A stretch of DNA of 64,000 bases from Phlebopus portentosus (Eukaryota > Basidiomycota > Agaricomycetes > Boletales > Boletinellaceae), in contig JAYXKI010000003.1 of NCBI GenBank assembly GCA_037892935.1, forward strand, positions 2,356,001 to 2,420,000, given 5' to 3'. Made by a program: the position numbers and the translations under genes. This document shows positions 11,617-24,194 of the stretch, in pieces. Positions within the stretch are counted from its first letter, which is position 1. Every line of letters starts with the position of its first letter. A model generated the notes under the pieces. That model had not been told where the DNA came from and made no database searches. It saw only the letters and a list, made by a program, of their open reading frames with translations.

Positions 11617-14600
11617 TTAACTATAGTACACGCTACAGTATAAGTACATATAAGAAAAAATTACGGCGTAGCGGAGCGAATTGTTGCAAAATAAGCCACC
11701 GCCATTGTGCGCGATACGATGATGGGTGGAACCTCGATATATAGAAAGACCAGATTGTCCCGCAAGCTTGCAGCCCATCAAGCGAATGGTTCCGTCTGTA
11801 GCGCCAATTCCGAACAACATTTCGTGAGGATGAAATGCGAGACCAGAGGAAGGCGCCGAAGGAACTCCGCGTTGAGGTGGGTGATGAATACCACTATGTA
11901 TCGGGAAACTCGAGAGTAGGCGTGGCTGATTTGGCGGAAGAGCGTGCAGTGAGTGGACGTAGGCTGTTTGCTCTCGATGACGGCCGGAAGAAATTGAAGA
12001 TAACCTGCACAGAATGAAAGTGAGGGAAACTTAGTCGGCAAAAAAAAGGACCACAAAGACTTACGCGGCAAACACAGAGCACTGCTCATGTACATCAAAT
12101 GCCGCTAGTCCATCTGGACAGAGAGACCAAGTGACTAGAGATGATCTTGATCGTCGTAAGTCCCATAGCTTCACTTCTCCATCAACACTAAAGACCACGT
12201 CAGTCATCAATCGAGTCCGATAAAGGAAGTAGTCCACCCTGCAGAAACAAAGTCCTTCATTGCCCCTTTCTGCCAACGCATTCCTCGTATCCAGGCGGAG
12301 TGTTCTTGATAGGACCGGACTACCGAGTCATTATCGTCGAGGCGCTTGTCAAACACTTGTATGCTGCCATCTCCAAAACCAGCGATGAATAAGGAGTGAG
12401 AATCAGGGTCTGTTGCCAGAGATGTAACAGGGCTGTCTAGTTGGGTACTGAAATCCTGCATATCAAAAGTATCTTCAATAACAAGCCTATCGTAGCCATT
12501 GCAATAAAACCCAAATACGCACCCCAGCTGAACTCTCTCGATGAGCGTCCCAAATGCGTATGGTTCTTGAGTCACCGCCGGCTAAGGCTAGACCTTGACT
12601 CTGCTGCCAATCTAACACCAATCCACTACCCCGCCCGATGTTGAGCATGTTGTTCAGCGCTCTGAAGGATGTCACCATTTGCAAGGGTCTATCCTCGTAG
12701 GTAGTATCATAATTGCGATATAGATGCACGATACCATCCGCTGGAGAAGAATGTTAGATGAAACTTTGATACGCGGAACGCAGACATACAGGACGCAGCC
12801 ATTATCATTCCTCCCACATCTTGGTTGATACAGCCCAGCCATGTGATGCTGGTTCCAGTAGGATTGCCATTATTAAATGCTAGCAACCGTTTGCGACGCG
12901 ACCAGTCGTATACACTGATACCACGGTGTTAGAGAGATAGAAAGGAGAATAAAAGAAAACATACCTAATCATATTGGTATCGTTGGCAACAAACAAATGA
13001 GGATCGTAGCTGTGGAATGTCATTCGAGAAATCGGCCCGCTATGGGAAATAGATGCGATTGGCCTGTCCCACGAACAGTGTTCTAAATTCAAAATCAGAC
13101 ATTCGCATATGTAATAAACTGCGTATAGGTTTCTCACTAGCTAAGTCAGCCTGAGCTAGAGTCTCTTTCTCCATTTTCTCGTTCCTCTGCTGTCTCCACA
13201 TTTGTTCATTGTATTGAACGCTTCCCGGTTCTTGGGCTTCTGGCTGACGCATCTGCGTTTCCGTGAAATAGTCACAACACCAATCGTAAAAAGAGCTCTT
13301 CAACGGAAGTACGTCTTTGAACCCTACACCGGTACCTAGGCCCAACAGAATACTGGCTGAACTGCTTGAAGAATCGTTTGAGAAAGTGCTGCCTAGCGGG
13401 CTGGTCATAGCATCAGAGGCTTGTGCATATTGTTGATAATGCCGTTGCTGCGTCCTTTTTCGCCGTCGAACTCTCAATCGCACCATGTCTTCCTCTATGA
13501 GAGCCTCCATTACATGGGAGGGACGGAAGTCGCAAGATGAATGGAGTCCGTAATCCGGCTTTGCGTCGGAAGGACTCATTGCATCGGAGGATTCAAGCGG
13601 ATAAGGTGATGAATATAGTGCGAGACTAAGGTTAGGTGACGGAGGACAAGAGAGATCAACGACATCCGCTCGCGGTTTCTGGCCTTGATAAGCAGTTGAT
13701 ACGTTGGCCTCATCTCCCGAGGATGGAAACGCGTATTGATTAGCAAGATTTTTGAGAGAGTTTGCGATCGAAGCCGTTCGTCGCATAATATTGGAGCTCT
13801 GAGCTGATAAGGCACTTGTAGCCGAGTCGCTACGAGTTATCGAATTACGAGGAGCCTGAGGGCCATTCGCTGGGGAAGGCGAGAACTGAGAGGCGAGGCG
13901 TGAACGTACATCCAAAGGGTCTCGGTGGCCACGGGTGGGAGGCGGAGAGTGTAAGGCTGATGAATCGAGGCGAAAAAAGGGAGACTTCAAGAGAAGAGCC
14001 ATAATGTAATCAACGATGGTTTGTGCGTACGCCGACACCTCAGGGTACGGGTCGACTGATAGTTCAAGGAGAATAGCATAGATAGTATAAAACGAGGACA
14101 GCAGAACTCGACTTTCTTCCCGATAAACGTCATCGTCACTGAGACGTCCAAGCCATTCCGCCACAGCTTGGTTTGTCACATCTTCGTCGGTCGAAGAGCA
14201 TCCGTAAGGATTCGTCAAGCGTTTTCGCTCTTCTTCCCAATACAGCCAGGCCACACTGACGAAATATCCTCGCCACTCCTTCACGAGACAGCTGATAAGG
14301 ATAAGAAGTTCCTTTCTCACCATCGGACTTGCGTCGTCTTTTGTGGACAAAGTCGCTCCGGTACCGACAGCCACCTCTAAACGGAAATGAATCCTTTCAT
14401 CCAGATGGTACATGCTTCCTGTGCCACCTCCACCCTTTTTATTAATATCAGACGAACCTGAAGCTCCCATGAATGTCCCTAAGGCAAACAAGGCAGCGCT
14501 TCTAACTTCAGGAGAGGGATCAGAAAGCATTCCGATCAGTTTGTCCTGTGTCCCTCGATCGACACCGTATATCTTGATATCGTCATTACCGTCCCACATT

Positions 14601-16636
14601 TGCCCGATACACAGAGCCATCCACTGCTTCGGCAGAAAGTCGTCATCGTCCAGTCGCTCAAAGCAGTTGTCGAAGACCCGTTCCTGCCAGCAGGCGTTCT
14701 GAGCCTGCGGATAACCTCGGACGATGGCAGAGAGTATAAAACAGCACATCGCACGATTCTCCGCCCCATTTGAAATAGTACTCGGTGGCTCATCTGGAAG
14801 TGCTAGAGAGTTTGCGAAGTACTTATATCCGTGATTTCCATGTAGGTCAGTCTGACAGGTTGGGTCGACAGCCAGAATCCTGGCCCATATGAACAGCAGA
14901 ACAGGTCGAAGGTCGCGAGATGGTGCTTGCAAGAGCTTGACAATGAAAGGAAAGATTCCAATTGTAAGAGCATAGTGAACTGCCCAAGGTCCAAGATCTA
15001 CGAATTTTGCCAGCAGGCACAGAACGCGCAGTCTGTGCGGCTGCGACAAAATGTTTTGCAAGACGATAGGAAGTTGTTCCGGAGGCTTCCGCGGAACGAG
15101 ATGCTCTAAACCTTCTCCTTCATCGAGTGAAGCAACACCTTCCATGACAACCGCTTCGCTTGATGCTCCCGGTCCACGTTTAGTAAGAGCGGAGCCTCCC
15201 CGGGTGATCCAAAGCTCGAAGGCAGTGAGCTGATCCATGAAAAACCTAGTGGGTATGTATGTATAGGAGGACTCTGTGGTAGTGGTCGCAACAACACCGC
15301 CTGTTTTCTCTTCGTTTCTAAGTAGATCTGGAAGTTGTCGCAAAACAGTATCAACGGCCAAATCCCATTGCGCCCACATGGGATGTGTATTAGTTGGCGG
15401 TAACGGAGGATATGTGTGTGGAGTGCAATGATAATTTTTCATGATTCGTTCTGCAAGCAGAAAGTTGCGAAAGAGAACCGCGACGAACGAGTCAGATCGA
15501 AATAGACGGAAGAAAATATCCTCGGAAAAGGTGGTCCACGCAATAGTATCTGTGATAGATACAAATATCCAATTAAGTTCGCCAAGTGGAGTTCTGCGGT
15601 CTTTCAGATCACCAGGTATGCGTGTAACCATATCGTAAGTAATGCTATTGGGAAGATCCTGGCTAATTACATGCCAGCGCAAGGCCATGTCCATAGGCGA
15701 AGTCAAACACGACGTGAAAAGATCTGCTGGTAGATCCGGGTTCATAGGTAACTGCTCGTGGGCAAGGCATGCGGCAAGTTGTATGGATTCCATGAAGGGC
15801 ATCATGCCGTCGGGATAACCACCATGCTTTGCCATGGCATCAGCATCTCTCTTCTGAGCGAAGTTGATGAAGTTGCTAAGGAGATTTCCCGCAGCCGAAC
15901 AGTCCCAAATGTAGACACATGGCGAACCCAGCCAGTTCTGAATTTCAATGAGCGACACGGGAATGTACTGCGAGTAACTCCTATTGAACACCCATAGTTC
16001 GCCGCTAGGCGTTGGCTTAGGAACACCGTGGCCATTGTAGTAAAATAAGCACCGATCGTCCTTTGCGACCTTCCGGAGGCTCTGGCAAAACTTCTGCGTT
16101 TCTTCGTAAGATGGGTCAAGATACGGCTTGAACTTGATGCGAGGGCTCAAGCATTCGAATTGATGATGCAGATTATTGCCAATCGCTTCCAGAGCTTTAT
16201 TAGAGGGAAGACTATGAGGATCGACCCAACATTCGAGTACCGCGCATGGATTTGTCTTGACGATATCGGGCGGATCCACATCGATATTCAAGCAAACTAC
16301 AAGTGCCGCATGTGTCGTCTTTAGTCGATTTCGGTTCTTCCAGAACGAAGAGTTGGAGATATTCACGCGAGGATGGGGGTTTCCACAGGAAAGATGACGT
16401 TTTGCGGTGAAATGTGGACCATACGATGCAACTTCGTCCACCGATTCAGTGGAAGGAAGTAATCGCTCGCTCGCAGATAATCCGTCATCTAGGAGGGAAT
16501 AGGACCGCAAAGATCCAGTGTGAGGCTGGTCTGAGTCCTCTTCCGAATAATGTTCTCCATGTCCGTTCCTCTGATCCTCGTAGTCCGATGCCATCCTCGG
16601 GGATGCCGTCCTTCCTCTTTCCACGGAGCGCCTCAT
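11617..16636 (-). CDS. Raptor (regulatory-associated protein of TOR; Kog1/Mip1)
   Basis: Scaffold subunit of TOR complex 1, which recruits substrates to the TOR kinase. A single exon of about 1,165 codons carries the N-terminal half. The Raptor N-terminal conserved region has a caspase-like fold (FWKNRNRLKTTHAALVVCLN, DRCLFYYNGHGVPKPTPSG, SPCVYIWDCSAAGNLLSNF). HEAT-type repeats and a Ser-rich linker near 13400-14000 follow. After an intron ending in AACACTG, several exons encode the C-terminal WD40 repeats (KHCSWDRPIASISHSGPISR, DGSIQVFDKRLDDND, DGEVKLWDLRRS, GLAFHPHEMLFGIGATDGTI). Family members usually stop a few residues after the equivalent of RLMGCKL; here the frame runs about 48 residues further. 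The start MRRSVERGRTASPR at 16636 sits just after a likely 5' UTR intron acceptor; MASDYED at 16594 is the alternative. Confidence 0.92.
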
Positions 16637-16993
16637 TGTGCTGATTCGCGAGGACAGACCAACAGCGGTGGTTAGCGAACTTTCCAAGCACAAAACGGAG
16701 TGCAGATCCTTACCTAGATTCCAGGCGCCGCTTTCGTCAGCGAGATACATATACGTTTGTCGACAGTGCAAGACAGCTGAGAATATTAATAAGAGACTTA
16801 AAGGCTAGTCGAAATGAGGGACGTACCCAATCACGACCGTCCTGCGTATACGAATCCTCGCGCATTTGGGCATGGGACGCTTGAATCGGCAATTTCCGTA
16901 TCGCGCTCACGTGGTACATGCGCTAAAGTTTATATAATATGTGAAAGGTGGGTACTAGTCATCGTGCCCGAATCTTGGAATCCGACCATCACC
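16637..16993. promoter_or_regulatory. Divergent promoter of Raptor (-) and the coiled-coil gene (+)
   Basis: 357 bp between opposite starts. A likely 5' UTR intron of Raptor begins with donor GTAAGG near 16713 (minus strand). CACGTG is at 16908-16913. An open frame runs from 16814 into the plus-strand gene, but its composition is unlike that of the protein, so I treat it as leader. Confidence 0.4.
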
Positions 16994-19900
16994 ATGAATA
17001 TCGACGACGGTTCTTTGGTCAGATGCTCCGGTCACTCCCGCAGCAATCGCTTGTTGCCTTCAGATACTCGGGAATCCGAAACACATTCTAATCCGCGCTT
17101 TTTGAAAGCAGAGAGCATCTCCTCTCGATCACCATTCTCGAAGCTCACCATCTCAAGCAACGACCCCCGCACGCCAGTTCAAAGACTTAAAACCCAAGGA
17201 CAGAACTACCTTGGAAGATATGACAGCACCTTAGGATGCGGGGTCACTGGAATAGTCCCTTCCGAATTTGAACAACTGTCCACTTCATCAGGAAGAGACT
17301 CTCTCAACTGCGCTGAGCTACCTTTCAACCAGGCTTGTCGACCTGCAGCTGCCATTCGTCAACCAAACACTATTGGAAATGAACCCTTCCGCTGTAAACC
17401 CGAAATTATCAACTTCAGCGAAGAAACGATCGAGGATGCAAACGTGTATGCCTACGATTCTTCTGTAGAGCCTCAGACTTTTCAGCAATCGTTTAAGAAG
17501 GAATCAGATGTATTTGCTCCCGACTTTCTGTCCCATTCTAGCGTTCGTCAAATCTCAGAAACCCAATACATTTCTGCGCTGGTGCCGCAAAAGCCTTCAG
17601 CATGCTATGCCACCCCAAACCTCGACGATGTTTCGCGTGGTAGGAACAACACTAAACAACCGAGAGCTGCGGGACGTTCTTTCCCAGCGCGAGATTCCCG
17701 AACGGAAGGCAAAGCAAGTATCTCAAGAGAGTCTTGTGTGGCTCCTTTTGCAAAAGAGCAGTCTGGCGATGACCTGTCAACACTTCTGTTCAAAGGGGCT
17801 ACTGACTTGCGGAACACGAATATGGCTCTTGAGGAAAAGGTAATTGTTTCCCGCTACTCTGAAGCCTTGCAAGTTATACCGTCCCTCAGACAAAGGCCCT
17901 GGTACGCTTGAAGGAAGAGCTGAGCGCGGCTGTCAGTGAAAAGAACAACTTATCAAAACAATTGTCGTCCGTGAAGGCAAGGACAAAGGATGGACTGGAA
18001 TCTCATGCCAAAAAGTACGTACTTCGTAACGAAAATTTGACTTTGCATAGTGTATTATTCGCTGACGTCAATTTTGCAGGCTGGAGAAACTGAATGATGA
18101 TCTTCGGTCCCTCGTCATCCAGTCCCAAGAGTTTTTCGCACTCGCTCGTCAGGCAAAAGCTTCGATGACAGACGTAACGGAGCTGAAAGTTATAGTTAAA
18201 AAGTCTACGGATCGTAAGTAGAAATGAGAAGACAACGGTCTATGGCTTACCTATTGCGGTAGAGCTTGGAACTCTAGTAGACCAGAACGGAGTATATGCT
18301 CCAACTCAAGTATGGAAGTCCATTTTGGGCGAGCTTCAAACGGAGATGTCGAACAGTAAGCCTATTGCGTCAGCCTCATCGTACAACTAACTGTCTGTAT
18401 AGAGCAGCAGGTTATCGACATGTTCCGAGATCGCTTGGAGCTTGCACAGGGAGATTTAGCAGAAGCTAAGAATCGAATCATGGAATTGGAAGGCATTCAA
18501 GTGCAGAACAGCGGATCTCTGCAGTCCTCTTCCCAGCAACTAGGAGATTTGGGTGCGCCTTTTAGTATTGTCGAGTTCCATCCTTTTATCGTTGTGCGCG
18601 GTTAGGAAAGAAAATCATCGAGCTCACCTCACTGCTAAGAGACCAACAGCGCGAAAACACTATCATTTTGACAAAGAACGTTGAATTAGAAAACAGAACA
18701 AGTGTTCTCACTGAACGGTGAGCTGCCTCTCAGCTTCTTTTCGCGCTCTCATTATCCTTTAGGAACATAGAACTCGAAACCCAGATTTCTTGCAAAGAGG
18801 CTGAAACAGAATCTCTCGCAGCTCTCAATAAAGAGTGAGTCAGTCTAGATACTGAAGTTGTAGCTCCACTAATACGTAGCTCCAGGTACGAAGCTATGCG
18901 TAGGCTGCTGGCCGATAGAGACGAGCAAATCAAAGTTCTCCACGATACCAAAGATAGGTGAAGTATGCTCGTCTGGACTATCCTCAGCTTTCTAACTTCT
19001 TTGGTCGTTAGATTTATCAGGGCAGAAGAGCTACTTAGTGATAGAGAATTGAAACTCCATTCCCTTACAGTTTCCGCTGAAGCAAAAGACAAGTCGATCG
19101 ATACCCTGCGAAAGAGGTAAGCCATAAGCATGGTCGTCTGCGGTCCCAACTAATAATTCTCCTTAGTCTTTCATTAGCTGAGGCCAATGTTGCAAATGAG
19201 TCTTCGCTGAGCCAATGCCTCAAGAAGGATCTAGATTTCAGTCGAGCTCAACTTCGATCCGAGTATGAAATTAAAACAAAACTCCTGGATGAAAACAACG
19301 CCATAGCAGCCCGTGAAAAGACCTTAGTCGCCGAAGCAAGTAAAGCCAAGAATGACCTGGAAGAATTTAGAATCAAGTGTGTTCATCAGAGAGTTCTTTT
19401 CTCATGATTTTGACGTCTTGATAGGTTGCAACAGTCCCATACTCGATGCGAGGTACGTGCTACACTTAAAGTAATGCCTTGTTCCTAATATCGCACAAAG
19501 AACTTACAAGAACGATTCGAAGAGCAAGCAATGATGCTGCAATTAGAAAAGAAGGCCCATGGTGACGTTCAAGTCCGTAACGCCTACGAACTGACTTCTT
19601 TCAAGTCATTGACATTTCTACAGGAACGTCTTACATCTGCTGAAGAAATGTTTTCCGTGCGTTGATTACTTGATTGCGTCTCTCACTGATGATGAGCTTC
19701 ATTTCGCAGGAGACGATGGAAAAACTGACCAGAAACTCGGAATGTCAGATGAACGAACTGAAAGCCCAGATCAGTAAACTTGAGGGCATGCTAAGTGATC
19801 GTCATGCGGAGCTGAATGCTAAAACTCAAGAATATTCGAGGAAGTTATCCGGCATCGAGGCTATACACGCTAAAAGTATCCGTGAGACTGAAAAGAAGCT

Positions 19901-21102
19901 CGCAGCAAGGTCCGAGGAGGTAAAGATGCTCAACCAAGAATCGGAAGAATTTAAAGAGGACGCAGCTTCCCTGCGCCGACAACTCGAGAGTTTGCGATCA
20001 GATTATGGCAATCTTCAGTCGGAACTTTTGCAAGCGAGAGAGCCTCCTGAAGCACACGCTGAAGAAATCGCGCAGCTGAAGCGCGACATCGAGCATTTGC
20101 GGAAGGCCAATGACGAACAAGCCCATCGGACGGAGACTATCCTTTCAAGGTATGAGAAGGGCGATTTGGTGCGTGAATGACTAAATGCTTTTGCTTTTCA
20201 AATCTGCTTCGGCTAACCGTATGTGCAAAGTCCATAGAAGAGAGGAAACTGGTAGATGCAGCCCACAAAGCCTGTCAAACTGCGCATGAACAGCAACTAG
20301 TAGTGACGGGGAATGACATCAGACAGGTTCAACGCTACCGTCGCTATGTCCTTGCCGGTTCTGAATATCACTTTTCTTGCAGCGTGACAATCTGATCAAA
20401 TCATTAGAAAAAAGGAAATCGGAGCTTGAGTCGCAACTTGCCCGGGTTTTGAACACGCAGGTACGTATGTAATTCGTACCGTCAGGTAAATCTCACTAAG
20501 AGTATGCAGGCAAGCACCAAGGCCGTTAGACCTGCCCCAGAGGAGACGGGCAGGTCGCTTATCGATCTTGATGGATGGGAGTCCTCTCAGGCGTCGACCA
20601 GCCCAATCGACCTAAAAGGAACACTCACGGCTCGAGAAAGAGATCGCTTGGTGAGTCGAAAAATGATTGATTAATTACTGCTCCAACTGCATGGAATAGA
20701 CAACAAAAGAGACGGATCTTCAAGCTCAAAAACTCATTACTCCTACGGCGAGGTCTCATAAGATTAATGTCTCTCCACCTGCGGCCTTGTCCTTCGCTAG
20801 GCTCTCGGAGCAGACGACCGAGTTATTGGATAAGGACGATATATTCGATGAGAACACCGCAAGCACCAATGCTACTGCTCCAAAGCGCAAGCGTGCTCCG
20901 GATACAGTGGTTGCTGAGGGATCTGAAATATCAGGTCCGCCTCGTCGGTCAAAGACGGGTACCCGTGCCAGGTCCAGAACGACCAATAACACTGAAGTAG
21001 AAATCACATTATCAGGAACTCACTCAGACCTATCTAACGAAATATGTTCCATAGCAGGACTCCACTCATGCACCGAGGGTCAAGGCCAGAAAACGTCGGT
21101 GA
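16994..21102 (+). CDS. Large coiled-coil protein of unknown function
   Basis: I do not recognise the family. The start ATG at 16994 has a good context (CACCATGAA). The first ~280 residues are Ser-rich, low-complexity and probably disordered (SRSPFSKLTISSNDPRTPVQ). From about 17840 to 20660 at least a dozen small exons encode continuous heptad-like coiled coil (LKEELSAAVSEKNNLSKQLS, VIDMFRDRLELAQGDLAEAK, CQMNELKAQISKLEGMLSD). Several exons between 18750 and 19150 are of similar size and end in charged residues. The C-terminus is basic and nuclear-looking: APKRKRAPDTVV, PPRRSKTGTRARSRTTNN. Splicing out 20996-21057 ends the protein in VKARKRR with stop 21100-21102; without that intron the frame runs to 21215 with unconvincing sequence. 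Candidates would be chromosome-axis, synaptonemal or spindle-pole proteins, which is speculation from architecture only. Confidence 0.7.
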
Positions 21103-21416
21103 CCGAGTTTCTTGGACGACGAAAACAGCGTGTTGCACAAAGGAACACCTTGCCGCGTACATTATTACAGCCATGTCTCTATGCGGACCGGATTTGTAAC
21201 TTAGTTCTCACATAAAATGCCATATATATGAGCTCAGACTCTAGAGTTACCATCCCGGATAATGTAGCTAGATAAAATATTTCGAGCCTCGATCCAAGGC
21301 AGGTTCTATGCTATGGACTTTGGAAAATAAAAGAAGTGACGTTCGATTCCCGTGGCCTGTACTATTTATAGTAATCGCTCGTGCATCTTCGGCCCTCATC
21401 ATCGTCTCACCACATC

Positions 21417-23073
21417 ATGCCGCGCTCTCAGGAACTACCGCAACTGGCGCGATTGACCCAGGAGTCAAGGGCAGTCGCAGGAGAAGAATATACACGAGGG
21501 CAAGACGCAGAAGTTCGCGAAGCAATGGAGGAAGACGTTGAACAGGAGGGTTATGGTCAGTTTGGCCGGCGCGTGTCGACCGCGTCTCGCCGCTAGCCAC
21601 TCTTGTTGTACCGCAATACTGATTCGATTCACCTCTGTTCTTGTATTTAGCTTCGTCTACTCCAACATCTTCACTAACATGGATAAGCTGGTTCTGTGCA
21701 CTCCCTGGTCATGAATACTTTTGCGAAGTCAGCGAGGATTTCATCGAGGACGACTTCAACTTAACCGGAATAAATGCCATGGTGCCGTTCTGGAAAGAGG
21801 CAATGGAGATGGTCCTCGATGTTGAACCAGGTATGTGGTTTCTTAGTTTGACGGTTCGTAGCGAGAAGCTGACTTAAGTCCGTATTAGAAGAGGATCCAA
21901 GAATACCGGATGTATCAATCATTGAAGCGTCGGCTGAACTCCTGTATGGCCTTGTTCATCAACGATACATCTTAACACGACAAGGACTACACGCAATGGT
22001 GAAAGAAATGATCTTCAGTTTTCGCATTATTCTGAGACTCGCTTCTGTTTTCTCTAGGCAGAAAAATACGAAGCTGGACAGTTTGGCACTTGCCCTCGCG
22101 TATATTGCCTAGCATGCCCTGTTGTACCATGCGGCCGGTCGGATTTACCAGGACTCGATACCGTGAAACTATATTGTCCGAACTGTAATGATATATATAC
22201 CCCTCCGAGTAGTCGATACCAGGGTGTTGATGGTGTGTGTCTACTGTTCTTACCGAGCACTCCGCGAATCTCTAACAGGATTTTTAGGAGCGTTCTTCGG
22301 AACTACCTTTGCGCATCTATTCTTTCAGACTTATCGGGAATTCGCTCCTGCTCCCTTTTACAAGCCGTCATCTTCTGGCGGGAGTACTCGCTCGCCTGCC
22401 GGGAGCCAGACGCCAGAACCTTCCCAAAAATTTGAAAACCCCAACCAATACGGCGGCCAAAAGGCTGCCACCGGAAAAGTCTTTACCCCGAAGATTTATG
22501 GTTTCCGTGTGAGCGAACGCGCCAAAAGTGGCCCTCGTATGCGGTGGCTTCGATTACGACCAGAAGATCCTGCTGAACTCGACAAAGTGGATCGATGGGG
22601 TCGATTCTTTTCTGATGAAGACTCTGACGATAGCGATTACACTGATGGCGAGGAATTGGGCGATCTGGAAGCCTTCGATCCTGTAAGCATTTCCAAGATG
22701 TCGTGTCTGAAGGAGCATGTGTTCTGATATGGATCCGCGAACATAGGATGACATGACCGAGGGCGAAACAGACGAAGCGGAAGAGAGCGAAGGCGGAGAA
22801 GACAAGGCGACACCGAGCAAAGGTTCAGGTGGACGGAGAAACCATGCTGGTGCTAGCTCGTCAGGACAAAAGGCTCTGCGTCCCCCAACGCCGATTCATG
22901 GTACTGCGGCTTCATCACCACCTCCGTCATCGTCAGTTGCCAGTCCTCAGGCAACGTCCAAATCAAGGAAGGATCCTGTTGGTTCGACATCTCTTTCCTT
23001 CGGTACATCAATAAGTGGGCTTGATGGAGGGCAGCGGGTTAAGGTGGTAGTAAGGAATAGACCATCTGCTTAG
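21417..23073 (+). CDS. Casein kinase 2 regulatory (beta) subunit
   Basis: Regulatory dimer subunit of protein kinase CK2. The ATG at 21417 begins [13 protein letters not shown], an N-terminal region rich in acidic residues. Then come the signature [31 protein letters not shown] and [20 protein letters not shown]. The zinc-binding dimer interface follows: [20 protein letters not shown] and [20 protein letters not shown]. The next exon has [17 protein letters not shown] and the conserved KIYGFRV. Beyond the usual end is an acidic and Ser/Pro-rich tail of about 160 residues ([20 protein letters not shown]) ending VVVRNRPSA, stop 23071-23073. Five or so introns of ordinary size. Long acidic tails are known in fungal CKB1-type subunits; whether this is the CKB1 or CKB2 equivalent cannot be settled here. 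Confidence 0.92.
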
Positions 23074-23343
23074 AGACTATAGACGGTTAATTTTTTTGCA
23101 TTTTTCTGGCTCGCTTTCTTATTTGATTTACTAGTAGCTTTCACTTCGATTGTGTACATACAATGCAAATTAGCCGATACATCAGATGGCCCTAATAAAT
23201 ATCCCGTTCGGATTAATATGCGGCTCTTTCCGCGTGCATCACGTGGAGTTCAGTGCTATACAGTCAATGTTTCTCACGGGTTCGTTAATCCAAACTTTCC
23301 TTCCTTCCGAAGCCGTCTCTGCACCCAACCGAGCCAAGCAGAC

Positions 23344-23775
23344 ATGGTACGAAACAGTAAGTGACAACATGAAAGATGTCCAGGACCGTCTCTGACCCGC
23401 ATTCTGTTGATACAGACACCCGTCGAGGCCTAAACAAAGGCCACACAACCACTCCCATCCCGAAGCGTGCTAAGCCCTCGCACAAAAAGGGTATTCAATC
23501 TACGCGTACCAAGTTTGTTCGCTCAGTAGTTCGCGAGGTGGTTGGCTTTGCGCCATATGAACGACGGGTGATGGAGCTGTTGAGGAATTCGAAGGACAAA
23601 CGGGCGAGGAAGCTCACGAAAAAGCGTGTATGTACATGTACTGCCCATCTTAAGTACATAAAGTTGCTAATGGATTCTGGATTGCTTGCTCTAGCTTGGT
23701 ACGCTACTCCGCTCCAAGCGCAAGCTGGAGGAATTAGGCGGCATCATCCAGGAGAGCAGACGTGCTGGTCATTAA
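23344..23775 (+). CDS. RPL36: 60S ribosomal protein eL36
   Basis: Large-subunit ribosomal protein of 101 residues, the normal family length. Exon 1 (23344-23356) codes only MVRN plus one base. Intron 1 is 23357-23415 and intron 2 is 23628-23694. The joined protein reads [57 protein letters not shown] and [16 protein letters not shown], ending ESRRAGH with stop TAA at 23773-23775. A tiny first exon is common in fungal ribosomal protein genes. The gene is intact. Confidence 0.95.
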
Positions 23776-24194
23776 ATTCGACGCGTCTATATTGTTAGCG
23801 TGGGTGGATGTAGGGGAACGCCCGGCTTCTCGAGGATGTACACCATGCGATATGTCGTTGTACTCATGTTATGCTTTATGTTTCGCACAAGAAGAATCAT
23901 GCGTTCCATAATGGATGGTCTGACCACTAATGATACGACGATATGAGATAAATTCAGAGGTAAATGAAAGGAATTACTGTCCGATGTCGAAAGGTTCTTT
24001 TAAGCACGTATTTTTGCGCCTTGGAATAATGAGAATATATTAATGATAGAGTGCCCGACCTGTGACGGAAATGATATCCGTCCTGCTCTTGGTTTCCGTC
24101 GTAGTTCCGGCTTATCATGGGCATATAAAAATAACTTACCAAGCACTGCTCCAGTGCTCCAGTCCAGAGCAGAGACTCTTGACCGCTCGCATCC
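23776..24194. other. Intergenic: eL36 3' region and 5-oxoprolinase 5' region
   Basis: 419 bp without a convincing gene. Short frames on both strands lack conserved content. TATAAAAATAAC at 24124-24135 is about 60 bp before the downstream ATG and could be a core promoter element. Confidence 0.3.

Noticed and set aside
14412..15638. Several open frames antisense to Raptor
   Set aside because: They shadow a conserved coding exon on the other strand and carry no recognisable motif.
16814..16993. Earlier start for the coiled-coil gene at 16814
   Set aside because: The added 60 residues look non-coding, lie inside the divergent promoter, and the ATG at 16994 has a better context.
21330..21365. 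tRNA-like T-arm (GTTCGATTC) near 21340
   Set aside because: The flanking bases do not pair as a T-stem, and no D-arm, anticodon arm or acceptor stem can be drawn.
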